The notes below the pieces were generated by a model that saw only the letters and a program-made list of their open reading frames with translations, did no database searches and had not been told where the DNA came from. The position numbers and the translations under genes were made by a program. A stretch of 64,000 bases of DNA. It comes from Arthrobacter sp. Alg241-R88 (GTDB taxonomy: Bacteria > Actinomycetota > Actinomycetes > Actinomycetales > Micrococcaceae). The DNA lies in contig NZ_UNRG01000001.1 in NCBI RefSeq assembly GCF_900537115.1, forward strand, positions 621,121 to 685,120, read 5' to 3'. Below are positions 25,751 through 34,172 of this stretch, in pieces (the first letter of the stretch is position 1; each line of letters begins with the position of its first letter).

Positions 25751-26362
25751 ATGCACCAAACAGGCGGTTCCGGCTGGCAGATCACCACCGACACGTCCGG
25801 ACCCATGATGATCGCCCTGTACGTCCGCGATGCAGCCGGGCTGGACGGCGCCGGCCACCCGGCCCTGTCCCACGCAGCGCCCAAAATCCGCCCTGCAGAC
25901 CATTCCCACCTCACTGCCGATGTTGGCGGCCTGAGCGGGCTTAAAACCGAGTGGGAGGCCTGGTGGGCGCAGCTACTGAAGGCCCATCCCCAGACGTCGC
26001 CGGAACTGTCGCCGCCTGATTTTGAGGCCTTTGGCAATTCGCCCGCGCTGCAGCGTGTACTGCAGGCGCACTTCGGGTCTGCCCTCACCTGGGCGCGGGA
26101 GCGCAGGAGCGAATACGCCGAGCTGGAAGCAGAGCGGGCTGCCATCGGTACAGACCAGCTGCTGGAGGACATGGTTGATGACAGGCTGCTGGAGGTAGGG
26201 CGGGACGCCCGCGACTTCAAGCTGACCATCATCGAGCTGCCGCTGAATGAGCAGCGCGCCTGGTACCTTGAACCGGACAAAATCATCATGAGCCACCAGC
26301 TGATGGGCCAGCCCGAGCTGTTCCGCAGCTATGTCCAGCCGGTGGTGGAAATACTGGCTTAG
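25751..26362 (+). CDS. Conserved protein of unknown function
   Basis: 203-residue soluble protein without signal peptide or membrane segments. It has a tryptophan-rich middle (KTEWEAWWAQLLKAHPQ), a coiled segment rich in Glu/Ala (RRSEYAELEAERAAIG) and a C-terminal domain ending in YLEPDKIIMSHQLM. I recognise no domain or catalytic motif. ATG 25751 is chosen because AGGGAAGGA lies 7-15 nt upstream; an in-frame ATG at 25673 lacks one. TAGACT at about 25681 could be the promoter of a leadered mRNA. Confidence 0.6.
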   Translation: MHQTGGSGWQITTDTSGPMMIALYVRDAAGLDGAGHPALSHAAPKIRPADHSHLTADVGGLSGLKTEWEAWWAQLLKAHPQTSPELSPPDFEAFGNSPALQRVLQAHFGSALTWARERRSEYAELEAERAAIGTDQLLEDMVDDRLLEVGRDARDFKLTIIELPLNEQRAWYLEPDKIIMSHQLMGQPELFRSYVQPVVEILA

Positions 26363-26376
26363 GACAGCCAGCGGGC

Positions 26377-27234
26377 TCAGCCCTCGACGCCAACCGGTGA
26401 CACAGTGATCCGGACCTGGCCGTCAGAGCCTGATGAGTCCTGCCAGCCGTTCCGCTGTCCACGGTCCCAGGTACGTCCAGCCACCTGTACCTGCGTCACT
26501 TCATACCCCTTGGCGTTTGCCACGGCCCACTGGGCAACCGACCAGGCCTGGCTGCCGGTGGCTTCCACCACCAGCGTTTGGCCTTCCACAGCCGTGGCCA
26601 GTGGTCCGTAGGCCTGGGCCAGTCCGGCCGAAACGGCGCCAGGGTCTCCGGCAGCCACCGCGGAGCGGAGTGTGCATTGAACGGCCTCGGGCGTCTGGCC
26701 GGATAGTCCGGAGGCAAAGAAGCGCCCCATCTGCTCATGCTGGGCATAGGCGGTGGGGAAAGCGGACCGCTGGACCCGCTGCGCCGCTTCGGTGATCTCC
26801 ATCGACTCATAGCCTGGGATTTGGACCAGAGCGTCATAAAAGGCGTTTGCTGCATAGTACGGGTCCATGACCTGCGCCTCGCTGCCCCAGCCCTGGGACG
26901 GACGCTGCTGGAACAGCCCCCGCGAATCAGGGCCTGCCTGGTCCCCGTGGTCGATGTTCCGCAGCTTGGACTCCTGCATTGCGGTGGCCAGCGCTATGGT
27001 CGCGGCCCTCGGCGGGAGCCCCCGCTGGACAGCGACGGCGGTGATCAGGGAAGCGTAGACCGCCTGGTCGGGTGCCAGCTCTGCCGTTCCTCCGCCCACG
27101 ACGGCGATGCAGCGTTCCGAAACAAGGGTTTCGGAACGCTGCACAAAAAACACCGCCGCATAGACGCCGCCGATCACCAGTGCGAGGGTGAGCAGCAGCA
27201 CCAGGAGCCTGCGCAGGCCTCGGCTTCGTGCCAT
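26377..27234 (-). CDS. Membrane-anchored lytic-transglycosylase-like protein
   Basis: 285 residues with a basic start and one membrane helix (residues 9-30), the rest extracytoplasmic. The core ALATAMQESKLRNIDHGDQAGPDSRGLFQQRPSQGWG resembles the SLT/lysozyme-like fold with Glu as possible catalytic acid, followed by DPYYAANAFYDAL, a pattern widespread in actinobacterial cell-wall proteins. It may cleave or merely bind peptidoglycan. It lies 5 nt after dapD on the same strand, so the two are probably co-transcribed, linking diaminopimelate supply to wall remodelling by inference only. Confidence 0.75.
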   Translation of the reverse strand: MARSRGLRRLLVLLLTLALVIGGVYAAVFFVQRSETLVSERCIAVVGGGTAELAPDQAVYASLITAVAVQRGLPPRAATIALATAMQESKLRNIDHGDQAGPDSRGLFQQRPSQGWGSEAQVMDPYYAANAFYDALVQIPGYESMEITEAAQRVQRSAFPTAYAQHEQMGRFFASGLSGQTPEAVQCTLRSAVAAGDPGAVSAGLAQAYGPLATAVEGQTLVVEATGSQAWSVAQWAVANAKGYEVTQVQVAGRTWDRGQRNGWQDSSGSDGQVRITVSPVGVEG

Positions 27235-27239
27235 AGGGA

Positions 27240-28268
27240 TCAGTTGGCGTGCAGGGCGTCGTTCAGTTCCACGGTCTGGCCCGCACGGGGGAGGACCTCC
27301 ACAGCACCGTTGGTGGAGTTGCGGCGGAACAGCAGGTTGGGGACGCCGGAGAGTTCCGCGGCCTTAACGATCTTTGTGGTGTCTTCGCCCACCTCGTCCT
27401 TGGGACCAGGTACGCGTACCCGGGTTCCTGCCGTGACATAGAGGCCGGCTTCCACCACCGAGTCGTCGCCGATGCTGATGCCGACGCCGGAGTTCGCGCC
27501 GAGAAGCACGCGCTCACCGATGGTGATCTTCTCTTTGCCGCCGCCGGACAGCGTGCCCATGATGGACGCTCCGCCGCCGACGTCGCTGCCGTCACCGGTC
27601 ACTACACCCGCGGAAATCCGGCCTTCGACCATGGAGGTGCCCAGCGTGCCAGCGTTGAAGTTGACGAAGCCTTCGTGCATGACCGTTGTGCCTTCGGCGA
27701 GGTGCGCACCCAGGCGCACGCGGTCGGCGTCGGCAATCCTGACGCCCGTGGGGACCACGTAGTCCACCATGCGGGGGAACTTGTCGATGCCGTACACGGT
27801 GACTGCCCCGCGCCGGCGCAGCCGGGCGCGGGTCAGTTCAAAGCCCTCCACCGCGGCGGGCCCGAAGTTGGTCCACACAACATTCGGCAGTTTGCCGAAG
27901 ATGCCGTCCAGGTTGATGGTGTTCGGCCGGACCAGGCGGTGCGAGAGCAGGTGCAGACGAAGGTAGGCGTCAGCGGTGTCGGCCGGGGCCTCATCGAGGT
28001 TGATCTGGACAAAGACCACCTTCTGCTCGGTGCCGCGGTCCTCGTCCGTTCCGGCCTCTGCGATCCGGGTGAGTGCCTCGTCCGCATTTTCCACTGCGCG
28101 CAGGTGTTCGGCGGCGACGCCCAGCGAAGGTGCCGGGAACCAGACGTCCAGGACGGTGGCATCACCATTGGCAACGGCAATGGTGGCTACGCCAAAGCCG
28201 TAGGCGGAGCGTTCTTCAGTGGGGGCAGTCTGGGTTTCGGGCACAGCGGAGGAAGCAGTCTCAGTCAT
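27240..28268 (-). CDS. dapD: Tetrahydrodipicolinate N-succinyltransferase
   Basis: 342-residue DapD of the long actinobacterial type, adding succinyl from succinyl-CoA to tetrahydrodipicolinate in the lysine/DAP pathway. The left-handed beta-helix made of hexapeptide repeats is visible from about residue 175 to 290 ([76 protein letters not shown]). ATG 28268 sits 6 nt after TAGACT. It is divergent from dapE, with only 50 nt between the two start codons. Confidence 0.95.
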   Translation of the reverse strand: MTETASSAVPETQTAPTEERSAYGFGVATIAVANGDATVLDVWFPAPSLGVAAEHLRAVENADEALTRIAEAGTDEDRGTEQKVVFVQINLDEAPADTADAYLRLHLLSHRLVRPNTINLDGIFGKLPNVVWTNFGPAAVEGFELTRARLRRRGAVTVYGIDKFPRMVDYVVPTGVRIADADRVRLGAHLAEGTTVMHEGFVNFNAGTLGTSMVEGRISAGVVTGDGSDVGGGASIMGTLSGGGKEKITIGERVLLGANSGVGISIGDDSVVEAGLYVTAGTRVRVPGPKDEVGEDTTKIVKAAELSGVPNLLFRRNSTNGAVEVLPRAGQTVELNDALHAN

Positions 28269-28274
28269 TGCCCC

Positions 28275-28280
28275 AGTCTA
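28275..28280 (-). promoter_or_regulatory. -10 element of dapD, leaderless
   Basis: TAGACT on the minus strand ends 6 nt before ATG 28268. The identical hexamer serves dapE 26 bp away in the other direction. Confidence 0.7.
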
Positions 28281-28306
28281 TCGACGGCGGGGGACCTGCT
28301 CCGAAC

Positions 28307-28312
28307 TAGACT
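28307..28312 (+). promoter_or_regulatory. -10 element of dapE, leaderless
   Basis: TAGACT ends 6 nt before GTG 28319. No TTGACA-like -35 is recognisable for either dap promoter. Confidence 0.7.
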
Positions 28313-28318
28313 GGCTTC

Positions 28319-29455
28319 GTGACTGCCGAAACCGCCCCCGGACCATCCACCCTTCCGCTCGACCTGCGCCAGGACGTTGCGCTCCTGACCGCCGCGATCA
28401 TGGACATCAACAGTGTCTCCGGCAGTGAAACGGAACTGGCCGACGCCGTCGAAGCGGCCCTGCTGGCCCTTCCGGAACTGCACGTTGTCCGCGACGGCGA
28501 CTCGATCATTGCCCGCACGGAGCTGGGTAACGCGGAACGCGTCATCCTGGCGGGCCACCTGGACACCGTTCCGCTGCCCCTGGCTGAAGGGTCCAGGGGT
28601 ACGGTTCCTTCCAGCTGGGAGTCCGGCATCCCCGGGCAAGGCGTGCTGTACGGCCGCGGTGCCACCGACATGAAGGGCGGCGTCGCGGTGCAGCTGGCGC
28701 TTGCCGCCACAATGTTCGACGGCGGGATCGCACCCAAGCGGGACGTCACCTTTGTTTTCTACGACCACGAGGAAGTAGAGGCCGTGAAGAGCGGCCTGGG
28801 CCGGCTGGTGCGCAACCACGGCCACCTGCTCGACGGCGACTTCGCCATCTTGCTGGAACCAACCGACGGCACAGTGGAGGGTGGCTGCAACGGCACCAGC
28901 CGGTTCGAGGCAACGACTGTGGGCGAGGCAGCCCACTCCGCCCGTGCCTGGATGGGCAGCAACGCCATCCACGCAGCGGCACCCATCCTGGCCAGGCTGG
29001 CGGCGTACGAACCTGCCACCGTCAACGTGGACGGGCTGGAATACCGCGAGAGCCTCAACGCGGTAAAAATCAACGGCGGCACTGCCGGCAATGTCATTCC
29101 GGACCGGTGCGTGGTGGAGATCAACTACCGCTTTGCGCCGGACAAGACCCCGGACCAGGCCGAAGCCGTGGTGCGGGAACTCCTGGAAGGTTTCGACGTC
29201 GTCCGCACCGACGCTGCCGCCGGTGCACGGCCGGGGCTCCAGCACCCCGCAGCCGCTTCCTTCGTTGCCGCCGTCGGAGCCGAGCCAAAGCCCAAATACG
29301 GCTGGACCGACGTCGCGCGTTTCAGTGAACTGGGGATCCCGGCGGTGAACTTCGGACCGGGAGATGCCCTCCTGGCCCATAAGGACAACGAGCACGTCCA
29401 TGCCGACGCCATTCGTAAGTGCCTGCAGGCGCTGCAGGACTGGCTGGCTGGCTGA
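28319..29455 (+). CDS. dapE: Succinyl-diaminopimelate desuccinylase
   Basis: 378-residue M20-family metallopeptidase that removes succinate from N-succinyl-LL-diaminopimelate. Zinc-site motifs: ILAGHLDTVPLP, GRGATDMKGGVA and the Glu pair in YDHEEVEA, with a C-terminal His in NEHVH. A dimerisation domain lies in the middle (GEAAHSARAWMGSNAIH). GTG 28319 is directly positioned by TAGACT ending 6 nt upstream. It shares the 50-bp regulatory gap with dapD, giving tightly linked control of two steps of one pathway. Confidence 0.95.
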   Translation: MTAETAPGPSTLPLDLRQDVALLTAAIMDINSVSGSETELADAVEAALLALPELHVVRDGDSIIARTELGNAERVILAGHLDTVPLPLAEGSRGTVPSSWESGIPGQGVLYGRGATDMKGGVAVQLALAATMFDGGIAPKRDVTFVFYDHEEVEAVKSGLGRLVRNHGHLLDGDFAILLEPTDGTVEGGCNGTSRFEATTVGEAAHSARAWMGSNAIHAAAPILARLAAYEPATVNVDGLEYRESLNAVKINGGTAGNVIPDRCVVEINYRFAPDKTPDQAEAVVRELLEGFDVVRTDAAAGARPGLQHPAAASFVAAVGAEPKPKYGWTDVARFSELGIPAVNFGPGDALLAHKDNEHVHADAIRKCLQALQDWLAG

Positions 29456-29461
29456 TTTAAA

Positions 29462-29497
29462 CGGCAGTGGCCCGGACCAAAAGGTCCGGGCCGCTGC
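29462..29497. terminator. Two-way terminator between dapE and gluD
   Basis: Stem of about 14-15 bp centred on GGCCCGGACC-AAAA-GGTCCGGGCC (29468-29491), between the converging dapE and gluABCD ends. Confidence 0.75.
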
Positions 29498-29508
29498 TGC
29501 AGGAAGTA

Positions 29509-30348
29509 TCAGGGGACCGGGGCGTTGGCCTTTTCGGGTTCTGCCTTGGCCACGCCGCCTGCCGCCTTCTTGGACCCGCGGCGCTCGATCCACACGGCAA
29601 TGCGTGAAACGAGGATGTTGATGGCGATATAGATCGCCGCGGCTACGAAGAAGATGGGGAACAGGAACTGCGTACCAAGGAAATCCGCCATCACCTGTAC
29701 GGCGCGCAGTAGCTCACCGTACGCCACGATGTAGCCGAGGGAGGTGTCCTTCAGGAGCACCACCATCTGGGCTACGAGCGAGGGCATCATGCGCCGGATG
29801 GCCTGTGGCAGTTCGATCAGCATGCGGGACTTGAAGCTGGTCAGGCCGATGGCCAGCCCGGCTTCCCGCTGCCCTTTGGGAAGCGACTGGATGCCTGCAC
29901 GGATGATCTCAGCAAACACTGCCGAGTTGTAGAGCACCAGGCCCGTGACCACGGCAATAAACGGCGAGGTGCCGAAGCCCAGCAGGATGAACAGCATCAT
30001 CAGGACCACCGGCATGCCGCGGAGGAATTCCAGCAGCACCCGGACAGGGATGCGGATGAAAGCCGCATCTGAGATGCGCAGCAGGCACAACAGGAGGCCG
30101 AGCGGGAAAGCGATGACCGCTGCCAGTGCCGCGGCACTGAGGGTTGCGCTCAATCCGTTGCCCATGAGCGTCCACACGTCTGCGCGGGTAAAGATAGCCC
30201 ACCGGCGCCCTTCAAAAATGCCTTGCTGGGCGAAGGTCATGATGATCCAGGCAAGAAGGCCCAGGATCAGCACGGAACCGACAATGGAACCAATAAGGGA
30301 TATCCGCCGTGCCTTCGGGCCGGGAACGTCATAAAGTACCGAGGTCAT
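29509..30348 (-). CDS. gluD: Glutamate ABC transporter permease GluD
   Basis: 279-residue permease of the polar amino-acid family (His/Glu/Gln/Arg/opine type) with about five membrane helices and an EAA-type loop (AGIQSLPKGQREAGLAIGLTSFKSRMLIELPQAIRRMMP). Cytoplasmic N terminus of about 25 residues and a basic, low-complexity C tail (KKAAGGVAKAEPEKANAPVP). Last gene of gluABCD, overlapping gluC by 4 nt. The glutamate assignment follows the Corynebacterium gene order. Confidence 0.93.
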   Translation of the reverse strand: MTSVLYDVPGPKARRISLIGSIVGSVLILGLLAWIIMTFAQQGIFEGRRWAIFTRADVWTLMGNGLSATLSAAALAAVIAFPLGLLLCLLRISDAAFIRIPVRVLLEFLRGMPVVLMMLFILLGFGTSPFIAVVTGLVLYNSAVFAEIIRAGIQSLPKGQREAGLAIGLTSFKSRMLIELPQAIRRMMPSLVAQMVVLLKDTSLGYIVAYGELLRAVQVMADFLGTQFLFPIFFVAAAIYIAINILVSRIAVWIERRGSKKAAGGVAKAEPEKANAPVP

Positions 30349-30995
30349 CGGGCAATCGCCACCTTTCGTTCCACCGTGCTGGCGAGGATGCCCAGCGGAA
30401 CGGTGAGGAGCAGATAGAAGAACGCAACGCCCAGCAGCACTGGGATCACGGCGTCACCGTTGGCGTTGGCCAGCTGTCGGCCGTAGCCGAACAGTTCCAG
30501 GACGAAGAACGCGCCGGCCACCGAGGAGTTCTTTACCAGTGCGATCAGGATGTTGATCAACGGCGGGACCACCGTCCGCAAGGCCTGCGGGAGGATGATG
30601 AGGTTCAGGACCTGCCCGAAGTTCATGCCGATGCTTCGGGCGGCTTCGGCCTGGCCAACGGGAACACTGTTGACACCCGAGCGGACAGCTTCGGCGATGA
30701 ACGCTGCGGTGTAGGTACTGAGGGCAATGATGGCTGCCACCTCGAACTGCTCGAAGGTAACGCCGAGCCGGGGGAGGACGATCGCTGCGAAAAAGAAGGC
30801 GATGGTCAGCGGGGTGTTCCGGAGCACCTCGACGTAGACCATGCTGAAGCCGCGGAGTGCCGCTACGGGGGAAACCCTGGCCGCCGCGAGCAGCGTGCCA
30901 AGAACCAGGGCGATGACCCCGGAAACGGCGGAAAGGAAAAGCGTGCGGAGAAAACCGTTCCAATACAGGGGCAGGTTTTCAAGAATGACGTCCAT
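30345..30995 (-). CDS. gluC: Glutamate ABC transporter permease GluC
   Basis: 216-residue permease partner of GluD, with helices around FLRTLFLSAVSGVIALVLGTLLAA and a conserved EAA loop (SGVNSVPVGQAEAARSIGMNFGQVLNLIILPQALRTVVPP). ATG 30995 (MDVILENLPLYWNGF) is the family start; the open frame reaching 31067 adds a non-conserved Arg/Pro leader. The stop overlaps the gluD start, so translation is coupled. Confidence 0.93.
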   Translation of the reverse strand: MDVILENLPLYWNGFLRTLFLSAVSGVIALVLGTLLAAARVSPVAALRGFSMVYVEVLRNTPLTIAFFFAAIVLPRLGVTFEQFEVAAIIALSTYTAAFIAEAVRSGVNSVPVGQAEAARSIGMNFGQVLNLIILPQALRTVVPPLINILIALVKNSSVAGAFFVLELFGYGRQLANANGDAVIPVLLGVAFFYLLLTVPLGILASTVERKVAIAR

Positions 30996-31080
30996 AAAAT
31001 CCTTCGGATGTGGGCGTGGACGGGAGTGGAGACGGCGGTTGCCGGGGCCGCGGAACAGCCCCGGCAACCACCGGGGTTAC

Positions 31081-31968
31081 CTAGTAACGGTCGAGCTTGG
31101 GCAGCTCAGGGGCAGTCTTGATGACTGAACCTGCGGTAGCTTCCCATGCCTTCTTGTAGGACCCGTCCTCCTGGAATGCTTCCAGCTGGTCGTTGATCCA
31201 GTTGCGGAACTCGGTGTCATCGTTCTTCAGGCCGATGCCGTAGGGCTCCTTCGTGAAGGTCTCATCCGAGGCGAGCTTGAAGGCGTCCGGCTCCTTGTCC
31301 ACGAAACCGGCCAGGATGACGTTGTCGGTGGTGACTGCTTCAACCTGCTTGTTGCGCAGGGGCTCGAGGCAGGCGGAGTAGGTGGCTGCAGGGACGAGCT
31401 CTGCCCCGTACTTGTCCACGATCGTCGCGGCGGGGGTCGAACCGGTGACCGAGCAGACCTTCTTGCCCTTGACGTCCTCGGGGGTCTTGATGGTGTCGTT
31501 GTCCTTGTTCACCATCAGGGCCTGGCCTGCTTCGTAGTAGGGTCCGGCGAAGCTGACAACCTGCTTGCGCTTGTCGTTGATGGTGTACGTGGCGATCACC
31601 AGGTCAACCTTGCCCTGCTCGATGAACGGCTCCCGGTTGGCCGAGACGGTTTCGGACCATTCAATCTTGTCAGCGGCGATACCCAGCTTGGCGGCGATCA
31701 GCTTGCCGATTTCAACGTCGAAGCCGACAGGCTTGCCGTCCAGGCCCACCTGGCCGAAGAGGGGCTGGTCGTACTTGGTGCCGATCTTGATGGTTCCGGC
31801 CGAGGCCAGCTTTTCCATGGTGGTGCCGGCGGCGAAGGTGGGTGCTGCTTCGACAGAGGGGTCGCTGGTGGTGCCGGCCCCGCCTCCGCCACAGGCGCTC
31901 AGGGACAGGGCGAGGGCAGCGGTAGCCGCCACGAAGAATGACTTCCGCCGGGTCATAAATGCCTTCAT
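31081..31968 (-). CDS. gluB: Glutamate-binding lipoprotein GluB
   Basis: 295-residue periplasmic-type binding protein (SBP_bac_3). Signal peptide ends with lipobox LSAC, so it is lipid-anchored. The binding domain shows TIKIGTKYDQPLFGQVG, GFDVEIGKLIAAKLG, VDLVIATYTINDKRKQVVSFAGPYYEAGQAL and VCSVTGSTPAATI. ATG 31968 has GAAAGGA 6 nt upstream. It follows gluA by 70 nt. Confidence 0.94.
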   Translation of the reverse strand: MKAFMTRRKSFFVAATAALALSLSACGGGGAGTTSDPSVEAAPTFAAGTTMEKLASAGTIKIGTKYDQPLFGQVGLDGKPVGFDVEIGKLIAAKLGIAADKIEWSETVSANREPFIEQGKVDLVIATYTINDKRKQVVSFAGPYYEAGQALMVNKDNDTIKTPEDVKGKKVCSVTGSTPAATIVDKYGAELVPAATYSACLEPLRNKQVEAVTTDNVILAGFVDKEPDAFKLASDETFTKEPYGIGLKNDDTEFRNWINDQLEAFQEDGSYKKAWEATAGSVIKTAPELPKLDRY

Positions 31969-32038
31969 GACATTCCTTTCATTGGTGGCCGTGGGTCACG
32001 GCCTGGGTGCGAACTCGGAGTGTTTGTTCGTAGGTGAA

Positions 32039-32794
32039 TCAGTGGGTCAGGAGCTTGGAGAGGAAATCCTTGGCGCGGTCGCTCTTGGGATTGGTGAAGA
32101 ACTCCTCAGGGGTGGCGTCCTCGACGATCTGGCCGTCGGCCATAAAGACCACCCGGTCAGCGGCTTTGCGGGCGAAACCCATCTCGTGGGTGACCACGAT
32201 CATGGTCATGCCCTCCTTGGCCAGCTGGATCATCACGTCCAGGACCTCGTTGATCATCTCGGGGTCAAGCGCAGAGGTGGGCTCATCGAAGAGCATGACC
32301 TTGGGCTTCATGGCGAGGGCGCGGGCGATGGCAACACGCTGCTGCTGGCCGCCGGACAGCTGCGCGGGAAGCTTCGGAGCCTGGTGCCCGACGCCCACCC
32401 GTTCAAGCAGCGCCATGGCGTCCTTGTCCGCGGTGGCCTTTGCAACGCCCTTGACCTTGATGGGGCCCAGGGTGACGTTTTCGAGGATGGTTTTGTGTGC
32501 GAAGAGATTGAATGACTGGAAAACCATTCCGACGTCGGCCCGGAGCTGTGCCAGTTCCTTGCCTTCCGCGGGAAGGACTTTCCCATCGATGCTGATGGTG
32601 CCGCCTTCGATGGTTTCCAGGCGGTTGATGGCGCGGCAGAGCGTGGACTTACCGGAGCCTGACGGCCCGATGACCACGACAACCTCGCCTTTGCGGACCT
32701 GCAGGTTGATGTCCTTCAAAACGTGCAGCTGGCCGTAATGCTTATTTACGGCGTTCAGGGAGACGAGGGCATCGCCGGGCACATGAGTAGTCAT
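32039..32794 (-). CDS. gluA: Glutamate ABC transporter ATPase GluA
   Basis: 251-residue ABC ATPase of the polar amino-acid family. Walker [10 protein letters not shown], signature LSGGQQQRV, Walker [13 protein letters not shown] and switch His in [10 protein letters not shown]. First gene of gluABCD. ATG 32794 ([13 protein letters not shown]) is chosen over an upstream in-frame start because TAGATT ends 7 nt before it. It faces away from the LOG gene across a short divergent region. Confidence 0.95.
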   Translation of the reverse strand: MTTHVPGDALVSLNAVNKHYGQLHVLKDINLQVRKGEVVVVIGPSGSGKSTLCRAINRLETIEGGTISIDGKVLPAEGKELAQLRADVGMVFQSFNLFAHKTILENVTLGPIKVKGVAKATADKDAMALLERVGVGHQAPKLPAQLSGGQQQRVAIARALAMKPKVMLFDEPTSALDPEMINEVLDVMIQLAKEGMTMIVVTHEMGFARKAADRVVFMADGQIVEDATPEEFFTNPKSDRAKDFLSKLLTH

Positions 32795-32801
32795 AAGGAA
32801 G

Positions 32802-32807
32802 AATCTA
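32802..32807 (-). promoter_or_regulatory. -10 element of gluABCD
   Basis: TAGATT on the minus strand ends 7 nt before ATG 32794, predicting a leaderless gluA message. Confidence 0.6.
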
Positions 32808-32887
32808 GCGAACAACGGTGCGTTATGACGCGAATCACCGCAAGTTCCTGCGGATCGTGATTCAAGAGATACCTCCCGCTGGCAGGT

Positions 32888-32893
32888 TAGCCT
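32888..32893 (+). promoter_or_regulatory. -10 element of the LOG gene
   Basis: TAGCCT ends 6 nt before ATG 32900; the intervening TGGGGA leaves no room for a ribosome site. Confidence 0.6.
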
Positions 32894-32899
32894 TGGGGA

Positions 32900-33682
32900 A
32901 TGAGCATCAGTGCAGATCCGGCCAAAAACTCCCAGCCGCGCCGCAAAGGACCCCTTGAACTACGCCGCAAGCAGGCGTCTGTGGAGATGTCTGACCAGCA
33001 TTTGCTTGATACCAAAGGCCTTGGCCAGTTCGTGCACACTGATCCATGGCGGGTGCTGAGGATCCAAAGCGAGTTCGTCGAGGGGTTCGGGGCGTTGGCT
33101 GACCTCGGCCCGGCAGTGAGCGTCTTCGGTTCAGCCCGGACCAAGCCGGGCAGCCCCTACTACGAGATGGGCGTCGAGGTGGGGCGGAAGCTGGCCGAGG
33201 CCGGAGTTGCGGTGATCACCGGAGGCGGACCGGGGTCCATGGAAGCAGCCAACCGCGGCGCCGTTGAAGGCAACGGGGTGTCAGTGGGGCTTGGCATCGA
33301 ACTCCCGTTTGAGCAGGGCCTCAACCAGTGGGTGGACCTGGGAATCAACTTCCGGTATTTCTTCGCGCGCAAAACGATGTTCGTGAAGTACGCGCAGGGA
33401 TTCATCGTCCTGCCGGGTGGCCTAGGCACCCTCGACGAGCTCTTCGAAGCCATGGTCCTGGTGCAGACCAGGAAGGTGACGTCCTTCCCGATCGTGCTGC
33501 TCGGCGTCGACTTCTGGGGCCCGATGATCGATTGGATCAGGGGCACGCTCGTGGCTGAGGGGATGGTCTCGGAAAAGGACCTGGACCTGATCCAGGTGGT
33601 GGATGACCCGGCGGAAGCGGTGGACCGGGTGCTCCACGTGGCCGTCACCCCCTCCCTGAACGGCGAACAGCGCCCGGAATAA
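32900..33682 (+). CDS. LOG-family nucleoside-monophosphate phosphoribohydrolase
   Basis: 260 residues with the LOG (TIGR00730) hallmarks [14 protein letters not shown] and [22 protein letters not shown], the active-site pair of cytokinin-activating phosphoribohydrolases. The N terminus (about 60 residues) is a charged extension typical of actinobacterial members. It probably hydrolyses adenosine monophosphate-type substrates to free bases; cytokinin activation is not proven. ATG 32900 follows TAGCCT with a 6-nt gap. Corresponds in order to M. tuberculosis Rv1205 as remembered. Confidence 0.88.
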   Translation: MSISADPAKNSQPRRKGPLELRRKQASVEMSDQHLLDTKGLGQFVHTDPWRVLRIQSEFVEGFGALADLGPAVSVFGSARTKPGSPYYEMGVEVGRKLAEAGVAVITGGGPGSMEAANRGAVEGNGVSVGLGIELPFEQGLNQWVDLGINFRYFFARKTMFVKYAQGFIVLPGGLGTLDELFEAMVLVQTRKVTSFPIVLLGVDFWGPMIDWIRGTLVAEGMVSEKDLDLIQVVDDPAEAVDRVLHVAVTPSLNGEQRPE

Positions 33683-33713
33683 CAAAGACGGCCACGTCTG
33701 GCACGATGGGAGA

Positions 33714-34172
33714 GTGACTTTTTTTCTGGTCTTCCTTGCTGTGGCCCTGATCGGCGCTGTCCTCTGGGCCGGTGCAGGGGGACGTTCCGGCAAGTCCGGC
33801 GGCCGTGCACTGCCTGCCCTGCTGGACGCAGGACTTGACCAGCCTCCCGCTAACCTTCCGCCGGTCCTCCTGCCAGCCAACGCGGCGCCACAGGACGTGG
33901 ACCGCGTGCGGTTTTCCCTGGGCCTGCGGGGCTACCGGATGGACCAGGTGGACCAGGTACTCGATGAGTTGAGGGACCAGCTTGCGGCAAGCCGGGACGA
34001 AGTCGAGGTCCTGAAGGCCAGGCTGGAGGCCATGGAAGAAACAGGGTCCACCGCCGGACCGGCGGCGGAGCCCGCCGCCGGGACAGGTGCGCAGGCTGAA
34101 CCGCCGGCGGCGGAAACCCTTGGGCATGCGGATGCAGGGACAGGGGCAGGGACCGGGGAGGACCGGGAGTGA
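33714..34172 (+). CDS. DivIVA-domain membrane protein
   Basis: 152 residues: one N-terminal membrane helix (1-20), a short linker, then the DivIVA-like sequence VRFSLGLRGYRMDQVDQVLDELRDQL continuing as coiled coil to about residue 103, and an Ala/Glu/Gly-rich C-terminal tail. DivIVA domains sense membrane curvature and recruit polar growth or division proteins; this short, membrane-anchored form is common near glycosyltransferase genes in actinobacteria. GTG 33714 (MTFFLVFL). It overlaps the next gene by 4 nt. Confidence 0.8.
   Translation: MTFFLVFLAVALIGAVLWAGAGGRSGKSGGRALPALLDAGLDQPPANLPPVLLPANAAPQDVDRVRFSLGLRGYRMDQVDQVLDELRDQLAASRDEVEVLKARLEAMEETGSTAGPAAEPAAGTGAQAEPPAAETLGHADAGTGAGTGEDRE

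Noticed and set aside
33703-33714. Leaderless -10 (CACGAT) before the DivIVA-like gene
   Set aside because: Spacing is right, but the hexamer lacks the first T; too weak to list beside the others. The same holds for GACGAT before pepP and CACAAT before hemE.
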